A DNA stretch of 64,000 bases from Phycisphaerae bacterium (GCA_028714255.1 JAQTMR010000002.1:1-64000), one strand, 5' to 3'; positions 35,374 through 44,140 are shown, counted from the stretch's first letter. Notes: generated by a model not told the origin, from the letters alone. A program made the numbers and translations.

Positions 35374-36336
35374 ATGGTCCTTGGGATTCTAAAAAAGCCC
35401 CTGTTTAAGTACAGAGTCAAGTTCTTGAAACACCGTGATAGGGGGGCGGACATGAATGATGTTGCAATGTTAAGCCGAGCCCAGCCAAGGGAGATTCTAC
35501 GGGCTGCAATCGATAAAAAAACGCCCGCTATTTTGTCTTTCCTGTCAAAGGGCAAATGGCACGTTGCCAAGGTGTTGCTAACCAGCCTCGGGGCGGACAA
35601 TCTGGATATTCAGGTCTCTCCGAGGAAAATGAGGCCCATTTTGCAAAAAGCCTGCCAATTGTCGGCCCCAAAACCGTCGCCGATAAATATCCGTGTTCAT
35701 CAGCCGGTCGGAATATCGCTGAAGTATGGATACGGCAAATTTATTTTCGAGACGACCGTGGTGGCTATCCAGCCTCCATTAGAGCCGACAGACGGCGGTT
35801 TAACTCTGCCAACAATAGCTCTCAAGGTGCCGGACCGAATCGAGTTTGTACAGAGGAGAAGCTATTTCCGTGTTGACGTACCCGGTTCTCTAAAGGTAAA
35901 CGTGATGCTGTGGCATCGCAGCTATAAAGATGAAACGTCCGAAACACAAAAGGCAGGGACGCAAACTCCAGGCCCTCTTCGAATGCCTACTGAATGCTAT
36001 TGGCAGGGCAAGCTAACCGACATCTCCGCCGGAGGCGTGCAGATTATAATAGACGCCTCGCGAAAACCGGACTTCGAAAGGGGACAGCTTATCGGGCTGC
36101 GATTTACACCTATGCCGTATGAAACACCGTTGATGTTCAATGCCCAGATTAGGAGCGTCCTGCCGACAGCAGACCATAAAAGTATCTGTCTCGGCCTGCG
36201 AATCATCGGTCTGGAAGCAAGTCCTGAAGGCAGACAGGTTTTGCAAAGGCTATGCAATGTTGCTGAGCATTATTATCAGATAAATCAGTGCAGCGTCAAA
36301 CAGCAGGACTTCCAAATGATAGGTTCTCTCCGCTAA
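35374..36336 (+). CDS. PilZ-domain (c-di-GMP binding) protein
   Basis: About 320 aa. The C-terminal PilZ domain has the RxxxR element in VQRRSYFRVDVPG (about residue 170) and the DxSxxG element in LTDISAGGVQIII. An N-terminal domain (about 1-165) with KWHVAKVLLTSLGADNLDIQV resembles the YcgR N-terminal domain. A c-di-GMP effector controlling motility, secretion or polysaccharide is inferred. Start uncertain: ATG 35374 (AAGGGAG 12 nt upstream) or ATG 35452 (GGGGGGCGG upstream). Gene-free DNA at 35121-35373 contains TTTAGGC...GCCTAAA arms (about 35267-35310) and nothing else notable. Confidence 0.8.
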   Translation: MVLGILKKPLFKYRVKFLKHRDRGADMNDVAMLSRAQPREILRAAIDKKTPAILSFLSKGKWHVAKVLLTSLGADNLDIQVSPRKMRPILQKACQLSAPKPSPINIRVHQPVGISLKYGYGKFIFETTVVAIQPPLEPTDGGLTLPTIALKVPDRIEFVQRRSYFRVDVPGSLKVNVMLWHRSYKDETSETQKAGTQTPGPLRMPTECYWQGKLTDISAGGVQIIIDASRKPDFERGQLIGLRFTPMPYETPLMFNAQIRSVLPTADHKSICLGLRIIGLEASPEGRQVLQRLCNVAEHYYQINQCSVKQQDFQMIGSLR

Positions 36337-36372
36337 AGATTTGCGCCGAAATCGTAGCGGCCCACCCGCCGG

Positions 36373-37350
36373 CTAATCATCGTCTTCCTGTTCAGCCGTT
36401 TGGTCGTGATTGATAGACGCCACAGCCGGCAATTCACCTGACAAGGCAAAATCACTTTTCCTGTGGATTATTTTATAATAAAACCATTTCGAAAATCCGC
36501 TTGCCGCGAAACCGCAGAAAATCAGCACCAACGCCACCTGCCTGCTCCAGATAACAAGGGCCAGGAACAACACCGCTCTTATAAGATGCGCGAAAGGTTT
36601 TTTGCCCTTTATATATTGATTCAGGATATGCGGATACCGAATCCTGCTGACCATTAAAACCGCCACCCCCAGAACCATTATCGGCAGGCCGTACATAACA
36701 ATGTCTTCGCAGATAAGATAAAGCCGTGAACTCCCCGCCGAAAGCTCCAGCAGTGTTTCCTGATGAAATATTACCAAACTCACTACAACTCCCGCGGCTG
36801 CCGGAGTAGGCAGGCCCATAAAACTCATATGGGCGGATTCGTCTTCCTCGTTCTCCACGTTGAACCTGGCCAGGCGAATGGCTGCGCAGCTTATATACGT
36901 CGCCGCCGCCAGCCAAACGAAACGCTCCGCAAAACTTACAAAAGCTGTACTCTGCCCGGCAAAACTGTCTAATTTGTACTCGAAAAGTTTGAGCATCAAA
37001 AATGCCGGCGCAACCCCGAAGCTTATTATATCACACAGGCTGTCAAGCTGACCGCCGAAGCTGGATGTGTTCTTGCTCATTCGCGCCAAGCGCCCGTCCA
37101 GAACATCGGCAATCATCGCCAGAAGAATCATATAGCCGGACATAGCAAAATACGGCAGGCTAAGTCTGTGATACGAAAAATGGTTAATCCCTGCGACGGC
37201 GCCTTTGCTGGCAAAAACAATCGCCGCAAAACCGCATACTCCGTTTAGAATCGTTACCAGCGACGGCAGGATGGTGATGTACTTCAATCTTTGCCTTCGC
37301 ACACGCCTAAGCAAACTTTCTCTGGCAGCCTGCGTTTTTAATCTGGTCAT
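36373..37350 (-). CDS. pssA: CDP-diacylglycerol--serine O-phosphatidyltransferase
   Basis: A 325-aa membrane enzyme making phosphatidylserine. The CDP-alcohol phosphotransferase motif DGRLARMSKNTSSFGGQLDSLCD (DGxxAR-x8-GxxxDxxxD, about residues 85-107) is complete. Multiple hydrophobic helices follow, and the C-terminal 50 residues are polar. Its start overlaps the stop of psd by 4 bp, so the two are translationally coupled for phosphatidylethanolamine synthesis. Confidence 0.93.
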   Translation of the reverse strand: MTRLKTQAARESLLRRVRRQRLKYITILPSLVTILNGVCGFAAIVFASKGAVAGINHFSYHRLSLPYFAMSGYMILLAMIADVLDGRLARMSKNTSSFGGQLDSLCDIISFGVAPAFLMLKLFEYKLDSFAGQSTAFVSFAERFVWLAAATYISCAAIRLARFNVENEEDESAHMSFMGLPTPAAAGVVVSLVIFHQETLLELSAGSSRLYLICEDIVMYGLPIMVLGVAVLMVSRIRYPHILNQYIKGKKPFAHLIRAVLFLALVIWSRQVALVLIFCGFAASGFSKWFYYKIIHRKSDFALSGELPAVASINHDQTAEQEDDD

Positions 37351-38039
37351 AATTCGTACCTCACAAGCGGCGTCAGCCCGGCCTTGACCTTATCGCCTAT
37401 TTGAACCAGGCATTTTACATTTGCCCGGGCAGGCACATACAGCTCCGTTCTCGAGCCGAATTTTATCATACCGAACTTCTCGCCGCTGCTCAATTCCTGG
37501 CCCTCTTTCGCGGCACATACGATTCGCCGGGCAATCGCTCCGCTGATTTGCCGGACAATCAGCTTGTCTTCGGGACTATCGGTCCTGGTTACATAAAGGG
37601 CATTGGACTCATTAACACGCCCCGATTCCGGGTTCATCGCGTTCTCGTACCGGCCTTTCTTGTAATGGATTCGCTCAACTTTCACATTACACGGTGCGCG
37701 ATTTATATGCACATTAAAAATGCTCAAAAATATCCCTATTTTAAGCACAGACGTGCCGAGAAAATCATTTTCTTCGATAACTTCGATGTCGGTTACCCCG
37801 CCGTCAGCAGGTGACAGCAGCAGGTTCTTATCAGCAGGACAAAGTCTGTAAGGGTCACGAAAAAACGACAAACCCCATATCAGGACAATAGTCAGAATAA
37901 CTTCTATCGAAATGACCGCCCAGATGCTCAAGTACAAAACGCCCGCAACCATACAAACAACCATCGCCCCAAGCACCAACGCCGGAAAAACCGCCACCTC
38001 CGGCCAGCCGTATTTAGTCAGCGAAAATCTCATACGCAA
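37347..38039 (-). CDS. psd: Phosphatidylserine decarboxylase (short, PSD-A type)
   Basis: A 230-aa enzyme. Two N-terminal membrane helices precede the catalytic domain. LSPADGGVTDIE, FLSIFNVHINRAPCNVKVERIHYKKG and the pyruvoyl-forming site FGMIKFGSRTELYVP are those of the short PSD-A group. The Gly-Ser there is the self-cleavage site that creates the pyruvoyl cofactor. Coupled with pssA by overlap. Confidence 0.93.
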   Translation of the reverse strand: MRMRFSLTKYGWPEVAVFPALVLGAMVVCMVAGVLYLSIWAVISIEVILTIVLIWGLSFFRDPYRLCPADKNLLLSPADGGVTDIEVIEENDFLGTSVLKIGIFLSIFNVHINRAPCNVKVERIHYKKGRYENAMNPESGRVNESNALYVTRTDSPEDKLIVRQISGAIARRIVCAAKEGQELSSGEKFGMIKFGSRTELYVPARANVKCLVQIGDKVKAGLTPLVRYEL

Positions 38040-38084
38040 TCATCATAATCGCCGGCCTTGAGGCAATCAACAAAAAAGCCGACC

Positions 38085-38579
38085 CTATGATTTCGCTTCC
38101 GACGAACCCTGCCGCGGCATCGCAATCGTTCCCGTTCTGGCCACGTTCTTTATGCCGTAAGGCTTGCAAAGGTCGATAAACGCCTCTATCTTGCTTTCAG
38201 GCCCGCAGACCTCAACCATAAGCTGCCTGGTCCCGATATCAACCACTTTGGCCTTGAACATCTCTATCAAGGATAAAATCTCCGGCCGTTTCTCAGGCGG
38301 AGCGGAAATCGTTACAAGCATCAGGTCACGCGCAACCATCGGCTGGCCGGCAAAATCCTGAACCTTAACAACAGGAACAATCTTCGCCAACTGCTTGCGA
38401 ACCTGCTCGACTACCCTGTCATCACCGACAACAACTATCGTCATTCGGCTAAGCTTCGGGTCTTCCGTTCGGCCGACAACCAGAGAATCAATATTGAACG
38501 CTCGGGCCGCGAACATACCTGCAACGTGCGCCAGAACGCCGGGTTTATTTTCAACTAATGCACTTATTATATGTTTCAT
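38085..38579 (-). CDS. ilvN: Acetolactate synthase small regulatory subunit
   Basis: A 164-aa protein. The N-terminal ACT domain HIISALVENKPGVLAHVAGMFAARAFNIDSLVVGRTEDPKLSRMTIVV is followed by a C-terminal ALS_ss domain (LVTISAPPEKRPEILSLIEMFKAKVVDIG...). It should confer valine feedback on IlvB. The gene lies 59 bp after ilvB in one operon, with a 7-nt-period repeat in the gap. ilvN/ilvH naming is interchangeable here. Confidence 0.94.
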   Translation of the reverse strand: MKHIISALVENKPGVLAHVAGMFAARAFNIDSLVVGRTEDPKLSRMTIVVVGDDRVVEQVRKQLAKIVPVVKVQDFAGQPMVARDLMLVTISAPPEKRPEILSLIEMFKAKVVDIGTRQLMVEVCGPESKIEAFIDLCKPYGIKNVARTGTIAMPRQGSSEAKS

Positions 38580-38601
38580 ATCTCACACCTTATCTTCCGT
38601 A

Positions 38602-38637
38602 ACCCGTGACCCGAGCGACGGGCCACGAGCAACGAAT
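38602..38637. repeat. 7-nt-period repeat between ilvB and ilvN
   Basis: ACCCGTG, ACCCGAG, CGACGGG, CCACGAG and CAACGAA follow with a 7-nt period, filling the gap between the ilvB stop and ilvN. Confidence 0.65.
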
Positions 38638-38638
38638 T

Positions 38639-40342
38639 TTATGCCATGCTTTCCAGTATATCAAGTCCGTCCATCTCATTTATATTTTTGCCCGCAGGGA
38701 CCATCGGCCAAACATTCTCTTCCCGCTCGACCCTGAAGTCAACCACGCAGGGCTTCTTTTCTCCCAGCATCTTCTTTATCGCCCCGGCAACATCGGCCTT
38801 TTTATCGACGGTAATCCCGACCGCGCCGAGCGCCTCGGCTACCGTCGCGTAATCAGGGTTGGACAGGTAGCTCTTGGAGTAACGCCTGCCGTAGAAAAGC
38901 TGCTGCCACTGCCGAACCATTCCCATGTACCCGTTGTTCAAAATGCAAACCTTTATCGGCAGCTTATTCTCGACCGCCGTTGAGAGCTCCGTCATCGTCA
39001 TATTAAAACTATGGTCGCCGTCAATATCAATAACTATCGCATCGGGCCTGGCCACCTGCGCGCCAACAGCAGCAGGCAAACCGAAACCCATTGTCCCCAG
39101 CCCGCCCGAGCTTATGAAATGCCGCGGGCCGTGGAATTTGAAAAATTGAGCAGCCCACATCTGGTTCTGCCCGACGCCAGTGGTCACGATCGCCCTGCCT
39201 TCGGTCTGGCGACACAATTCCTCGATAACATACTGAGGCTTAATCGTCGATGCCTTCCTGTCATAACTAAACGGAAATTTCTTCTTCCACTCGGCTATTT
39301 TCTTGAACCACTCGGCCCTCTCACGATGCTCGACTTCTTTGAGTAGTTCAGTCAGTATATGCTTCGCGTCGCCGACAACAGGAATATCGACTTTAACATT
39401 CTTCGATATGCTCGTCGGGTCGATATCAATATGTATTATTTTCGCGTTCGGAGCAAAGCCTTTGACCTTGCCCGTAACCCTGTCGTCGAAACGAGCGCCT
39501 ATCGCTATCAACAGGTCGCATTCCTGAACTGCGTAATTAGCGTAAGCCGAACCGTGCATCCCGAGCATATCCAATGACTCGGGGTCGTTCTGGTCGAAAC
39601 TGCCCAGCCCCAAAAGCGTCATCGTTACAGGCAGATGCGCTTTCTGCGCCAACGCCCTTAACTCTTCGCTCGCATTAGCAATGACAACTCCGCCGCCGAC
39701 ATAAAGCACCGGCCGTTCCGATTTATTTATCGCCGCTGCCGCTGCCGATATCTGCCTCGCGTGACCTTTTGTCGAAACCTTATAGCCCGGCAAATTCATC
39801 TCGTTTCGCCCGTCCGTCTGGCACTTGGCAACCTGAACATCAACCGGTATATCGACAAGCACCGGCCCGGGCCGTGACGTCGAAGCGATATGAAACGCCT
39901 CTCGAATTACACGCGCCAGGTCCTTAACATCCTTAACAATGCAGTTGTATTTCGTAACAGGCCGCGTAATGCCGGTAGTGTCTGCCTCTTGAAACGCGTC
40001 ATTGCCGATAAGGTCCGTGCGAACCTGTCCCGTAAGAGCGACTAACGGAACAGAATCCATCATCGCCGTCGCAAGACCGGTAACAAGATTGCACGCGCCC
40101 GGCCCGCTGGTCGCGATAACAACGCCGACCTTACCGCTCGCACGCGCGTATGCGTCAGCCATGTGACAGCCGCCCTGCTCGTGACGCGGAATAATAAAAT
40201 TTATCGGCGCATCATATAATCTGTCGAACAAAGGCAGCACCACGCCGCCCGGATAGCCGAACACCGTATCAGCGCCCTGTTCGATGAGCGTATCGACGAT
40301 TATCTGGGCGCCTGTTTTTGTCTCATCTGATTTCTTTGCCAT
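38639..40342 (-). CDS. ilvB: Acetolactate synthase large subunit
   Basis: A 567-aa ThDP enzyme for branched-chain amino acids. N-terminal TGAQIIVDTLIEQGADTVFGYPGGVVLPLFD contains the GYPGG motif. The catalytic Glu is in PRHEQGGCHMADAYARASGK and the FAD region in IGARFDDRVTGK. The ThDP motif is DIDGDHSFNMTMTELSTAVENKLPIKVCILNN (GDG-x26-NN form, here GDH). ATG 40342 has GGAG 7 nt upstream. The frame continues upstream without a stop to an SD-bearing ATG at 40528, adding 62 residues that repeat the enzyme's own N-terminus (see separate entry). Confidence 0.95.
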   Translation of the reverse strand: MAKKSDETKTGAQIIVDTLIEQGADTVFGYPGGVVLPLFDRLYDAPINFIIPRHEQGGCHMADAYARASGKVGVVIATSGPGACNLVTGLATAMMDSVPLVALTGQVRTDLIGNDAFQEADTTGITRPVTKYNCIVKDVKDLARVIREAFHIASTSRPGPVLVDIPVDVQVAKCQTDGRNEMNLPGYKVSTKGHARQISAAAAAINKSERPVLYVGGGVVIANASEELRALAQKAHLPVTMTLLGLGSFDQNDPESLDMLGMHGSAYANYAVQECDLLIAIGARFDDRVTGKVKGFAPNAKIIHIDIDPTSISKNVKVDIPVVGDAKHILTELLKEVEHRERAEWFKKIAEWKKKFPFSYDRKASTIKPQYVIEELCRQTEGRAIVTTGVGQNQMWAAQFFKFHGPRHFISSGGLGTMGFGLPAAVGAQVARPDAIVIDIDGDHSFNMTMTELSTAVENKLPIKVCILNNGYMGMVRQWQQLFYGRRYSKSYLSNPDYATVAEALGAVGITVDKKADVAGAIKKMLGEKKPCVVDFRVEREENVWPMVPAGKNINEMDGLDILESMA

Positions 40343-40528
40343 TATATTTCTCCAATTTTCAGAATCTATCTCGTCGAACAGTGGAAGTACCGCCGCACCG
40401 GTATAACCGAAGATTGTATCGACCCCAAGCTCCAGCAAAGTGCGAACGATAATTTGCGCACCGGTAAGATACTCGATAGTTGGTTGGTTCCGGGCGGACG
40501 CGCCCGAAGAAACGACGTGAGAACACAT
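40343..40528 (-). pseudogene. In-frame partial duplicate of the ilvB N-terminus
   Basis: Sixty-two codons in frame with ilvB start at an ATG (40528) with its own AGGAG. They contain TGAQIIVRTLLELGVDTIF-GYTGAAVLPLFDEID, which matches IlvB residues about 10-42 at roughly 23 of 33 positions. Proline in GYPGG is changed to Thr (GYTGA). It is either a decayed remnant of a second ilvB, joined in frame, or an alternative N-terminal extension giving a 629-aa protein. Confidence 0.7.
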
Positions 40529-40529
40529 T

Positions 40530-40722
40530 GTCTGATACTCCTGATAAACATACCGTTATTCCAGCCGTGCACAGTTTTGCGGGCATTTCCCAATTGGCCG
40601 CCGTCGCCATACGCAGGCTAAGCTGCCAAATCAGGCTTTTACGCCCTTTCTGTAACACTGTAATCGCCCCTAATGGGCGTTTCAGGCTCGTGTTTGCATG
40701 TTTTTCACACAAACACGCCCAA
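40530..40722 (-). promoter_or_regulatory. Leader region of the ilv operon
   Basis: On the transcribed strand, CGTGTTTG (40717-40710) pairs with CAAACACG (40696-40689), and CGCCC/GGGCG (40665-40679) forms a second stem. No leader peptide rich in Leu, Ile or Val codons and no T-box is seen. Possibly regulatory. Confidence 0.35.
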
Positions 40723-40751
40723 ATTATACAAAGAAAATCAATCCCTGTCAA
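40723..40751 (-). promoter_or_regulatory. Consensus sigma-70 promoter for ilvB-ilvN
   Basis: On the minus strand, TTGACA (40751-40746), a 17-bp spacer and TATAAT (40728-40723). About 195 bp of leader separates it from the upstream ATG at 40528. Confidence 0.8.
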
Positions 40752-40829
40752 TTATTTTTCGACTTTTCCCGCCCCCGCCAATAACTCTTTTTACCCTTTT
40801 AAACGACCCCCCCCTTGCCCAATCCAAAA

Positions 40830-41062
40830 GCCTGCCGGTTTATCCGGCGGGTTTATTTCTTTTGTCATTCCTGCGCAAGCAGGAATCCAGAACCGTTTAG
40901 CCGTCGCCGCCTCGGCGACGCTGGTTAGCCCTGCCATCACCATGGCAGGGTTTGCTTGCCCCGTGAGATGCGCAGCTATCTCATCGGGGTCATTGCGAAT
41001 CCGCCGCAGGCGGATGCGGCAATCTCAAAATCGGTTAGCCCACATCTTTATGTTGTGGGTTT
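40830..41062. repeat. Second mosaic of hairpin repeats
   Basis: In order: GCCTGCCGG-ttta-TCCGGCGGG (40830-40854), GTCATTCC..CCAGAA (40864-40892), TTTAGCCGTCGCCG-hairpin (40893-40923), a 30-nt GTTAGCCCTGCC element identical to 18883-18912 (40924-40953), CCCCGTGAGAT..ATCTCATCGGGG (40959-40989), an ATTGCGAATCCGCC..GGCGGATGCGGCAAT hairpin (40991-41025) and GTTAGCCCACA..TGTGGG (41034-41061). No other gene lies in 40752-41047. Confidence 0.85.
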
Positions 41063-41266
41063 ACTTGTACTGCCCTCTGTCTTTATTCTTTGTTCTGCAT
41101 ATTGTGCCAGAAGCGATTCAAAACACTGCCAAAGCTCTTGCCGTTCTTTTGCTGTCAATTGGCATTGTAAAGCAAGCAATATTTCCCCAAGCGCCTCTTT
41201 CGTTGAATCCAATTCTTTGGTAGAGGGAAGTTTTCTGTTTTCAATTGCTGTTTGTGTATCCGACAT
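41048..41266 (-). CDS. Small hypothetical helical protein
   Basis: A 72-aa protein, MSDTQTAIENRKLPSTKEL..., followed by a helical segment (STKEALGEILLALQCQLTAKERQELWQCFESLLAQYAEQRIK). ATG 41266 has AAAGG 7 nt upstream. The last residues (SKPTT) and the stop are encoded inside a GTTAGCCC hairpin repeat, so the end was set by repeat insertion. No family is recognised. It probably belongs to the accessory region with the 442-aa gene upstream. Confidence 0.45.
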   Translation of the reverse strand: MSDTQTAIENRKLPSTKELDSTKEALGEILLALQCQLTAKERQELWQCFESLLAQYAEQRIKTEGSTSKPTT

Positions 41267-41343
41267 ATGTTTGCCTTTCAAAAAGCGTTAGTAAAAAACA
41301 ATCAATACTTCTAAAGGCAAACTACTCCAGATATGAAAATTTG

Positions 41344-42672
41344 TCAGTCCTGACGTTTGTCCTGACTTCGGCCTGACTTGCTTATGAGGAAGTGATACTT
41401 AGGTTCCAGAAAATAACCGGGGGCCTTGTTCCCAAGAATCCCTCTCTTGCGCAATGACGAAAGGGTACTTTTGAAGTTAGAGTTATATGGATAACCGGCC
41501 TTTGCAGCAAGTTTTTCACCAGTCATCTCATTTTTGTTCAATGCTTCGACTATATTGCTCTCTGTGTCTGTGAGGTCGTTTTGCTTTGCGTTAGCTGGAT
41601 TAGATATTTGCTGATTGCCGTTTGTATTCCGACTCTCAATATCACTCAATACCTCATTGTCTGATAGTTCTTCCAATAGATTGTACTGATGATAGCCAGC
41701 CTCGCTCCTCACCGCTCTACCGAGTTGGGCAATAGCGTACATAGCCTTTTCCGCATATTGCTTTTTGTCTTCGTGTAAAGTGTTATATAGCTGTCTAATA
41801 GGCGGTAATGTAGATATGTCTTTAGAGCTTCTGTATTGCTTCAACGCCCTAATAATTTCTTTTATTTCAAGTGGTTTAGAAGCAACAAGATTTTCTTCGA
41901 GTTCAGAAAAATGTCTTTTAATATCTCTGCTGGTATTGGCAATGCTTTCATCTAATTTAGAAAAATGTTGCGCAATGTCTATTTTAACTTTGCCAATGCT
42001 TGCATATAGTTCATCTCTGCTCCGCTCCAAAACCCCTATATAACCTGAGATGTGCCCCAGTATTTCAAACAAATAATAAAGATAATGATATTTATTGGCA
42101 TCTTCTGGATGTATTTTTTCTACCAATTTTCTTAGTAGCTTGATTTTTTCAGACAGTAAGCATAATCTCTCAATTTCTGCATTATACCAGCTATTAGAGG
42201 GCCTCGGTGGGTAGTTGGTAATGTGTTCACTATTTTCAATGTCACGCAATAATCTATCGATACTTTCTTGGCCTCCAAGAATCAATCTCTCAGGGACATA
42301 TTCGTATAATTTTTCAGTAAGGCTTTCTTTTAATAATTGAAGCCTTCGGCTTTCAATATCATCAAGCTGGCCTTTTTCTCTACCTTGCTTTAACCACTCA
42401 TACAAATCCTTAATATAATTATCAATTTCTTGTAATAGGACAACGTTACCATATGCCTGTCGATAAGCCCATTGCCTAAATAACACAATGTAATGGGTTA
42501 AATAATCTAATGTTTTAGACCATTTTTCTTTCCTACCATTAAAATATTCCAAAACCAGCGGCTCATCAATTTTCCCCCTAAGGTTTCCTTCCTTAAAAAG
42601 CGAGGCTATCCTGTCCGGGCTTATTGCGAGCACGCCCCCTAATGTTCCATATCTTATAAAGTCGTCAGTCAT
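41344..42672 (-). CDS. Hypothetical helical protein with C-terminal winged-helix-like domain
   Basis: A 442-aa protein, AT-rich relative to the housekeeping genes. A long helical N-terminal and middle region has coiled-coil character (IAQHFSKLDESIANTSRDIKRHFSELEENLVASKPLEIKEIIRALK). It is followed by a polar linker and a C-terminal TESNIVEALNKNEMTGEKLAAKAGYPYNSNFKSTLSSLRKRGIL, a winged-helix pattern. ATG 42672 has GGCGGGCGAAAG upstream; an upstream in-frame start at 42714 is less likely. Function unknown. It could be a regulator or the sensor part of an accessory system. Confidence 0.6.
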   Translation of the reverse strand: MTDDFIRYGTLGGVLAISPDRIASLFKEGNLRGKIDEPLVLEYFNGRKEKWSKTLDYLTHYIVLFRQWAYRQAYGNVVLLQEIDNYIKDLYEWLKQGREKGQLDDIESRRLQLLKESLTEKLYEYVPERLILGGQESIDRLLRDIENSEHITNYPPRPSNSWYNAEIERLCLLSEKIKLLRKLVEKIHPEDANKYHYLYYLFEILGHISGYIGVLERSRDELYASIGKVKIDIAQHFSKLDESIANTSRDIKRHFSELEENLVASKPLEIKEIIRALKQYRSSKDISTLPPIRQLYNTLHEDKKQYAEKAMYAIAQLGRAVRSEAGYHQYNLLEELSDNEVLSDIESRNTNGNQQISNPANAKQNDLTDTESNIVEALNKNEMTGEKLAAKAGYPYNSNFKSTLSSLRKRGILGNKAPGYFLEPKYHFLISKSGRSQDKRQD

Positions 42673-43088
42673 CTTTCGCCCGCCTTTCCTCGGGTCAATA
42701 CAGCATACTATCAATCAGCATAATTGACAACCAATTCCGATTAAAGCAAACCTAAATCGCCCTTCGGCCTAATCTGCGTAAATCCGCGAAATCAGCGTCA
42801 AAAAAATCCGTGTCCATTCGTGTTTATTCGTGGTTAACTTTTCTCTGCGAGCTTTGCGTTCTCTGCGGTTAAAACTTTCAATCAAAATCGCACCTACCAA
42901 CCCACCAAAACCGGCTAATTTAAAAATTTTTAATCCTTTTCTTCCCTCGAGTTACGAGAGACTAACGACGAGCGACGATTACATTTTTCAACCATTTGCG
43001 CATCTCCGCCCTTACTAAGAGAGAGATATTACATTATGAAAAAATCCGTGACAATCCGTGTTCATCCGTGGTTGCTTTTCTTATTTTA

Positions 43089-43130
43089 CTCGATACGAGA
43101 TACGCTTCACGCAATACGAGATTCGTTCAA
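43089..43130. repeat. 7-nt-period repeat array, CGAGATA type
   Basis: CTCGATA, CGAGATA, CGCTTCA, CGCAATA, CGAGATT and CGTTCAA run consecutively. A related array (TCGAGTT, ACGAGAG, ACTAACG, ACGAGCG, ACGATTA) lies at 42947-42981. Confidence 0.65.
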
Positions 43131-43320
43131 TCAAAAATAAAAAATTATGCAAAACGAACCCAATTTTAGAAAAAGTCAAATGCTTGTAACATTATTAAAA
43201 ACAACCAATTACAACGAAAAATCAACAATGGACACTTGGTCAAAACGAACCCAATCTGTAGTGAGCCTGCCTGCCCTGAGCTTGTCGAAGGGGTCGAACC
43301 GTTCGGCCCCCGTTCCTATT

Positions 43321-43350
43321 TTACTGCGTGGCTTCGCCACTGCGTAATAC
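43321..43350. repeat. 30-nt direct repeat, left copy
   Basis: TTACTGCGTG-gcttcgcc-aCTGCGTAATAC. The right copy at 44205-44234 matches at 28 of 30 positions. GAAACAACAGCAA also recurs (43414 and 44259). The pair brackets the 182-aa gene. Confidence 0.8.
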
Positions 43351-43591
43351 TAACGTCCCTCATTCCATGCCCTGTGAGATGCGCTGTTTGCTATCTCTCC
43401 GGGGCTGCCTACTGAAACAACAGCAACTTTTCCCTTGATTTTTCCTCGAAAATATGTTAAAATACTCGCCAGTTTGCAAGTAAGCAGACGACAAACCGCC
43501 CAGATAGGGCAAGTCTTCAGGCCGGCAGGCCAAGTTCAAATAATCATTAGTCAACAATGAACTATTAACTAATAACTAAGCGGAGCTTATA

Positions 43592-44140
43592 ATGGCAACC
43601 GACGCTCAAATCCTCGCCAATCGTCTTAATGCACTAAAATCAACAGGCCCGCGCACACCACAAGGCAAGGCCATCGTCTCACAAAACCCCGTTAAGCTCG
43701 GCCTGTTAGCCCAGCGCGATGTAATCGCCTCCGAGTCCCGTGCCGATTTCGACCTCTACCGTCAGCAGTTGCTCGATGAATTGAGCCCTATCAGCCCAAT
43801 GGAATCTATGCTCGCTGAACGCATTATTACCCTCTCTTGGCGTTTGAAGCGCATCTGCCGCTTCCAGAACCAGGCCATCGACACATTGAACGCAGATATT
43901 ACTTCCTCCCCATTAAGAAAACTCACCCAATCCTTCTTCCCCAAAACCCCCGGCCAACTGTCCGACTCCTCCGCCGACAACCTGCCCCTTGGCCGCTTGG
44001 CCGTAAAGGATTTCTCCAATTCAAGGGTTCTCGATAGATTGTTGATGTATGAAAGAAGGCTTGAGAGCAGTCTCTACAAAACCATCCTCGAATTTCAACG
44101 CCTGAACATCACCAGAAAACTTAAAGCCGAAGGCTTCTAA
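43592..44140 (+). CDS. Repetitive-family hypothetical protein (ANRLNALKSTGP type)
   Basis: A 182-aa protein. ILANRLNALKSTGPRTPQGKA near the N-terminus is the hallmark of a family found in many copies in planctomycete and acidobacterial genomes. The helical remainder (MESMLAERIITLSWRLKRICRFQNQAID, RVLDRLLMYERRLESSLYKTILEFQRL) has no catalytic motif. AAGCGGAGC lies upstream of the ATG. Near-identical direct repeats (43321-43350 and 44205-44234) flank it, suggesting a cassette that can be copied or moved. Confidence 0.7.
   Translation: MATDAQILANRLNALKSTGPRTPQGKAIVSQNPVKLGLLAQRDVIASESRADFDLYRQQLLDELSPISPMESMLAERIITLSWRLKRICRFQNQAIDTLNADITSSPLRKLTQSFFPKTPGQLSDSSADNLPLGRLAVKDFSNSRVLDRLLMYERRLESSLYKTILEFQRLNITRKLKAEGF

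Larger units (their letters stand above)
42673..43591. repeat. Repeat-filled gap
   Basis: No gene is supported. Contents: TTCGTGTTTATTCGTGGTTAA words and CTCTGCG-type words (42790-42870), a 7-nt-period array (42947-42981), ATCCGTG words (43040-43076), a second array (43089-43130), AAAACGAACCCAATT words (43151 and 43242), a CCTGAGCTTGTCGAAGGGG word (43275-43293) and a TTACTGCGTGGCTTCGCC hairpin (43321-43350). Confidence 0.75.

Noticed and set aside
40530-40722. T-box or leader-peptide attenuator for ilvB
   Set aside because: No T-box sequence, no terminator/antiterminator pair with a T-run and no branched-chain codon run was found.
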